Part shown: positions 61,354-64,000 of the stretch, piece by piece
How positions within the stretch are numbered: position 1 is the first letter of the stretch
How the letters are laid out: every line of letters begins with the position of its first letter
Source of the DNA: Pseudomonas marincola
Lineage (GTDB): Bacteria > Pseudomonadota > Gammaproteobacteria > Pseudomonadales > Pseudomonadaceae
Direction of reading: 5' to 3'
Assembly: GCF_900116605.1 (NCBI RefSeq)
Contig: NZ_FPBC01000015.1
Coordinates: 52,837-116,836 of the forward strand
Length of the DNA stretch: 64,000 nucleotides
The notes under the pieces: generated by a model
Seen by the model: the letters and a program-made list of their open reading frames with translations, nothing else
What the model was told of the DNA's origin: nothing
Database searches by the model: none
Program-made: the position numbers and the translations under genes

Positions 61354-62103
61354 TCAATTAAGCGGGCAAGCGGCAGCCAAGCCGATAAATACCAAATCCG
61401 GCACTATCCGCGCCTGTGGCAGCATCTCTTCAACCAACGCAGCATCGCCCCCAGTAATAAATACTGCAAAGTCCGCCCCCAGGTACTCGCCAGCCATATC
61501 CAACTGCGCCTGCACGAAGCCGCGAAGCATAATAGAGCAACCACGCTCCACCGCCTCCGCAGTCGATTTACCTGGAGCAAAACTATGCCGGGCTTCCTCA
61601 GCCGTAGGCTGGTCATAGCGGATACGCCGCGTATGGGTACACAGCTGATTGCGCATCAGCGGCATTCCGGGGCAAATATACCCGCCCAGATGCTCACCTT
61701 CGCGCGTCACCAAGTCAGAGGTCACAGCGGTACCAAGGTCGAGCACCAGACAGCTCTGCCCACCTGACAATGCATAAGCGCCTACTAGCGCGAGCCAGCG
61801 ATCAAGACCCAGCCGCTGGTAATCCTCATAACCGTTACGCACGCCTGCCAGCGAATGTACAGATTGGGCCCGCGAACACTGCACATTGAAGCGCTCTGCC
61901 AGACTGGCCACGAGCTGATCAGTCTCCACATCGCTGCGCACACTAACCAGCCGGCAAGCTTGAACATCTTGCCCGGTATTGCCGACAGCCTGCAGCAGTT
62001 CGGCATCAGAGCCGACCACACCGACATGTTCAGCTTTCAGACCACCTTTATTAACCAGCCGCCACTTGATAAAGCTGTTACCGCAGTCAAGCTCAAGAAT
62101 CAT
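61354..62103 (-). CDS. coaX: type III pantothenate kinase
   Basis: 249 aa; first step of CoA synthesis (pantothenate to 4'-phosphopantothenate), ASKHA fold. Phosphate motif ELDCGNSFIKW at the start, NGYEDYQRLGLDRWLAL, and DLGTAVTSDLV in the second domain. The ATG at 62103 is used; a GTG one codon earlier is possible. It overlaps the birA end by 11 nt, so the pair is co-transcribed. Confidence 0.97.
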   Translation of the reverse strand: MILELDCGNSFIKWRLVNKGGLKAEHVGVVGSDAELLQAVGNTGQDVQACRLVSVRSDVETDQLVASLAERFNVQCSRAQSVHSLAGVRNGYEDYQRLGLDRWLALVGAYALSGGQSCLVLDLGTAVTSDLVTREGEHLGGYICPGMPLMRNQLCTHTRRIRYDQPTAEEARHSFAPGKSTAEAVERGCSIMLRGFVQAQLDMAGEYLGADFAVFITGGDAALVEEMLPQARIVPDLVFIGLAAACPLN

Positions 62104-63049
62104 CACGCAACCTCAGGCTGAGCTCGCCGCCACTAAATTGTTGTTCAACACCATCAACCTCCAATCGCAAAGCACCAGAAGCATGCACGCCCAGTACCCG
62201 CCCATCGACATGGCGATCACCCGCGCTCAGCCTTACAGACCTGCCCTGCCATGCATGATTGTCCTGCCACTCATCAAGCAGACTAGAAAAACCCTGCTGC
62301 AAATATTGCTCGAGATAGTGCGCGAGGTTATCGCCCAGCTTCAGAGCCAAAGCATTGCGATCGACCAAGCAGCCCAACTGCGCACTGACCGATGTCCAGG
62401 CTTGATCAATGCCTTCGGCCTCAGCAGGCATATTGACGTTAACACCAATACCAATCACCACATCGCAGGCATCAGCCGGATCACCCGCAATCTCAACAAG
62501 AATTCCGGCTATCTTCGCACCTTCGACCAGTACATCGTTGGGCCACTTTAATGCAGTTTGTTGGACGCCCATCTGCTGCAAAGCCTTGGCAAGGGCCAAC
62601 CCTACAACCAGGCTCAAGCCTTCAAGTTGGCGCAGGCCGCCCTCGATACGTATAGCTAAGCTGTAATACAGGTTCTGCCCAAACGGGCTAACCCATTGCC
62701 GGCCTCTGCGACCACGGCCTGCTGTTTGCTGCTCCGCGGTGACCACCATAGGAGCAGACTGGCCTGCCTGTAAACGACGGAGTACTTCGGCGTTGGTGGA
62801 GTCGACAACTTCAACCACGGTAATTGGCCAATGCTGACAGCCTGCCGCAAGGCTGGCTTCATCGAGCAGCACCAAAGGCATCTCAAGCCGATATCCGCGA
62901 CCGCGGACCTTGTGAAAGCGCAGCCCTCGTTCAGCCTCCAGACTTTGCAGCTGCTTCCAGACCGCAGCGCGACTCACACCCAGTTCCGCCCCAAGGGCCT
63001 CACCAGAGTGAAACTGTCCGTCCTGTAATAGCCTCAACAGCTGCAACAT
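62093..63049 (-). CDS. birA: bifunctional biotin-protein ligase / biotin operon repressor BirA
   Basis: 318 aa: N-terminal winged helix (about residues 1-60, FHSGEALGAELGVSRAAVWKQLQSL), catalytic core with biotin/AMP motif GRGRRGRQW (111-118) and KWPNDV, and the C-terminal SH3-like cap. It attaches biotin to carboxylase BCCP and can repress bio genes. The ATG at 63049 has GGTGAGAA upstream; an in-frame ATG at 63079 has no ribosome site. Confidence 0.95.
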   Translation of the reverse strand: MLQLLRLLQDGQFHSGEALGAELGVSRAAVWKQLQSLEAERGLRFHKVRGRGYRLEMPLVLLDEASLAAGCQHWPITVVEVVDSTNAEVLRRLQAGQSAPMVVTAEQQTAGRGRRGRQWVSPFGQNLYYSLAIRIEGGLRQLEGLSLVVGLALAKALQQMGVQQTALKWPNDVLVEGAKIAGILVEIAGDPADACDVVIGIGVNVNMPAEAEGIDQAWTSVSAQLGCLVDRNALALKLGDNLAHYLEQYLQQGFSSLLDEWQDNHAWQGRSVRLSAGDRHVDGRVLGVHASGALRLEVDGVEQQFSGGELSLRLRDDS

Positions 63050-63079
63050 AGAATTCTCACCGAGCAATAAGGTGCGCAT

Positions 63080-63396
63080 GATAACGATGCACCCTGTACT
63101 TGCCTACCAAACAGGCACAGCTTTATTACCCGCGTGACCACTCTTTATAGACCGGCAACACTGCGATCAATAAATAAACGCCCATTCAGCCCGCGATTTA
63201 GAGCGATTGCGACACTGATGTCGCTTCGTTGGCTGCATCTTCATAGATGCAACGTGCACTCGATAGCAAAGCCGTGGATCTCGCTGTTGTTTAGCGCCGC
63301 GCAGCGGGGCTAAACAGCTTGCGATAGTCGTGGCGCCGCTTAGCTGCCTGCTGCCCGCCGCTTCCGAACACCCAGCCATTTTCCAGCGCACAAAGT
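63080..63396. other. intergenic region between birA and the 5S terminator
   Basis: No gene is supported. It holds one long imperfect inverted repeat (GTTTAGC...GCTAAAC around 63289-63317) and a short ATGCA/TGCAT pairing at 63234-63252. The reading frames that cross it lack ribosome sites. Confidence 0.6.
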
Positions 63397-63430
63397 AAAA
63401 CCCCAGACCGTTTTCACGATCTGGGGTTTT
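63397..63430 (-). terminator. rrn operon terminator after 5S
   Basis: An 11-bp perfect stem AAAACCCCAGA/TCTGGGGTTTT has a 12-nt loop, with TTTT at its 3' end on the minus strand, about 10 nt after 5S rRNA. Confidence 0.95.
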
Positions 63431-63440
63431 GGTATAGGCG

Positions 63441-63556
63441 CTTGACGATGACCTACTCTCACATGGGGAAACCCCACACTACCATCGGCGATGAATCGTT
63501 TCACTTCTGAGTTCGGGATGGGATCAGGTGGTTCCAATTCTCTATGGTCGTCAAGC
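63441..63556 (-). rRNA. rrf: 5S ribosomal RNA
   Basis: About 116 nt. Read on the minus strand: GCTTGACGACCATAGAG at the 5' end, CACCTGATCCCATCCCGAAC with the conserved loop, GTAGTGTGGGG, and a 3' end complementary to the 5' end (CGTCAAGC). The ends may be off by 1-3 nt. Confidence 0.97.
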
Positions 63557-63680
63557 AATTTGTTGAAGCCTCGTCAGGGACGCTGCTTCGAATCGGGTAT
63601 GTGATGCTTTGTAGTTTCGCAAACTTTCGGTGTTTCTACTTCCAGAGACACTCAAACATCAAATTGTTTGGGTGTTATAT

Positions 63681-64000
63681 GGTCAAGCCTCACGGGCAAT
63701 TAGTATGGGTTAGCTCAACGCCTCACAGCGCTTACACACCCCACCTATCAACGTCGTAGTCTTCGACGGCCCTTTAGGGAACTCAAGGTTCCAGTGAGAT
63801 CTCATCTTAAGGCAAGTTTCCCGCTTAGATGCTTTCAGCGGTTATCTTTTCCGAACATAGCTACCCGGCAATGCCACTGGCGTGACAACCGGAACACCAG
63901 AGGTTCGTCCACTCCGGTCCTCTCGTACTAGGAGCAGCCCCTCTCAAATCTCAAACGTCCACGGCAGATAGGGACCGAACTGTCTCACGACGTTCTAAAC
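63681..64000 (-). rRNA. rrl: 23S ribosomal RNA, 3' end (partial)
   Basis: The minus-strand reading ends with TACTAATTGCCCGTGAGGC and CTTGACC, the standard gammaproteobacterial 23S 3' terminus. Upstream (higher coordinates) it holds conserved domain VI, including the sarcin-ricin AGTACGAGAGGACCGGAGTG. It is cut by the window edge; about 124 nt of spacer separate it from 5S. Confidence 0.97.

Noticed and set aside
63167..63391. Open frames between birA and 5S, and one covering 5S (63340-63558)
   Set aside because: No ribosome site or similarity; the second is translated 5S rRNA.

Overview
The window is ordinary chromosomal DNA of a Pseudomonas-type gammaproteobacterium. The support is the gene order nrdR-ribD-ribE-ribBA-ribH, the zrgA/ABC/DUF3299 block beside oprG, ssb-MFS-uvrA-ferritin-katA, the ribosomal superoperon with tufA/tufB and birA next to an rrn operon, and protein sequences and lengths that closely match P. 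aeruginosa (RpoC 1399 aa, RpoA 333 aa, CoaX and ferritin). Base composition looks moderate for the genus (impression only, not computed). I see no prophage, insertion sequence or CRISPR array.

Layout. 0-4.4 kb: riboflavin genes on the minus strand; an FMN riboswitch sits after ribD and controls ribE-ribBA-ribH. 4.5-7.5 kb: a YbaY-like lipoprotein, a methyltransferase, a CnoX-type thioredoxin/TPR protein, a DUF417 (RclC-like) membrane protein and a small hypothetical. 7.6-10.8 kb: a plus-strand metal operon (His-rich ZrgA, ABC ATPase, FtsX-like permease, DUF3299 protein) behind a candidate Zur box. 10.8-11.4 kb: three tandem copies of a ~205-bp element with internal inverted repeats. 11.4-16.3 kb: a six-gene TtpC-type TonB system (DUF3450, TtpC, ExbB, ExbD, TonB, TPR) behind a candidate Fur box, divergent from oprG, which has an ANR-like box. 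17-20 kb: two sugar-nucleotide SDR proteins, an orphan secreted protein and ssb. 20-28.5 kb: MFS transporter, uvrA, ferritin, katA, NhaC antiporter. 28.6-60.5 kb: the translation/transcription superoperon on the minus strand, in transcription order tRNA-Tyr/Gly/Thr-tufB-tRNA-Trp-secE-nusG-rplKAJL-rpoBC-rpsLG-fusA-tufA-S10-spc-alpha. 60.6-63.1 kb: SPOR protein, coaX and birA. 63.4-64 kb: 5S rRNA and the 3' end of 23S rRNA.

Two small ribosomal genes below the usual ORF length cut-off were found by direct reading: rpmJ (L36, 38 aa) and rpmD (L30, 59 aa). Several starts were moved to internal codons on Shine-Dalgarno and family evidence, including a TTG start for rpoC and GTG starts for uvrA, the ABC permease and exbB.

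The least ordinary signals are regulatory and structural: (i) hairpins directly abutting, or containing, the -35 of new promoters at operon joints inside the ribosomal cluster (rpsL, rpsH, rpsM); (ii) a 20-bp perfect stem joined to an attenuator-like terminator between rplL and rpoB; (iii) the tandem repeat block; (iv) adjacent metal-transport units carrying Zur-like and Fur-like boxes; (v) a synteny joint near 19 kb holding an unrecognised secreted protein. I found no convincing wholly new defence or biosynthetic system.
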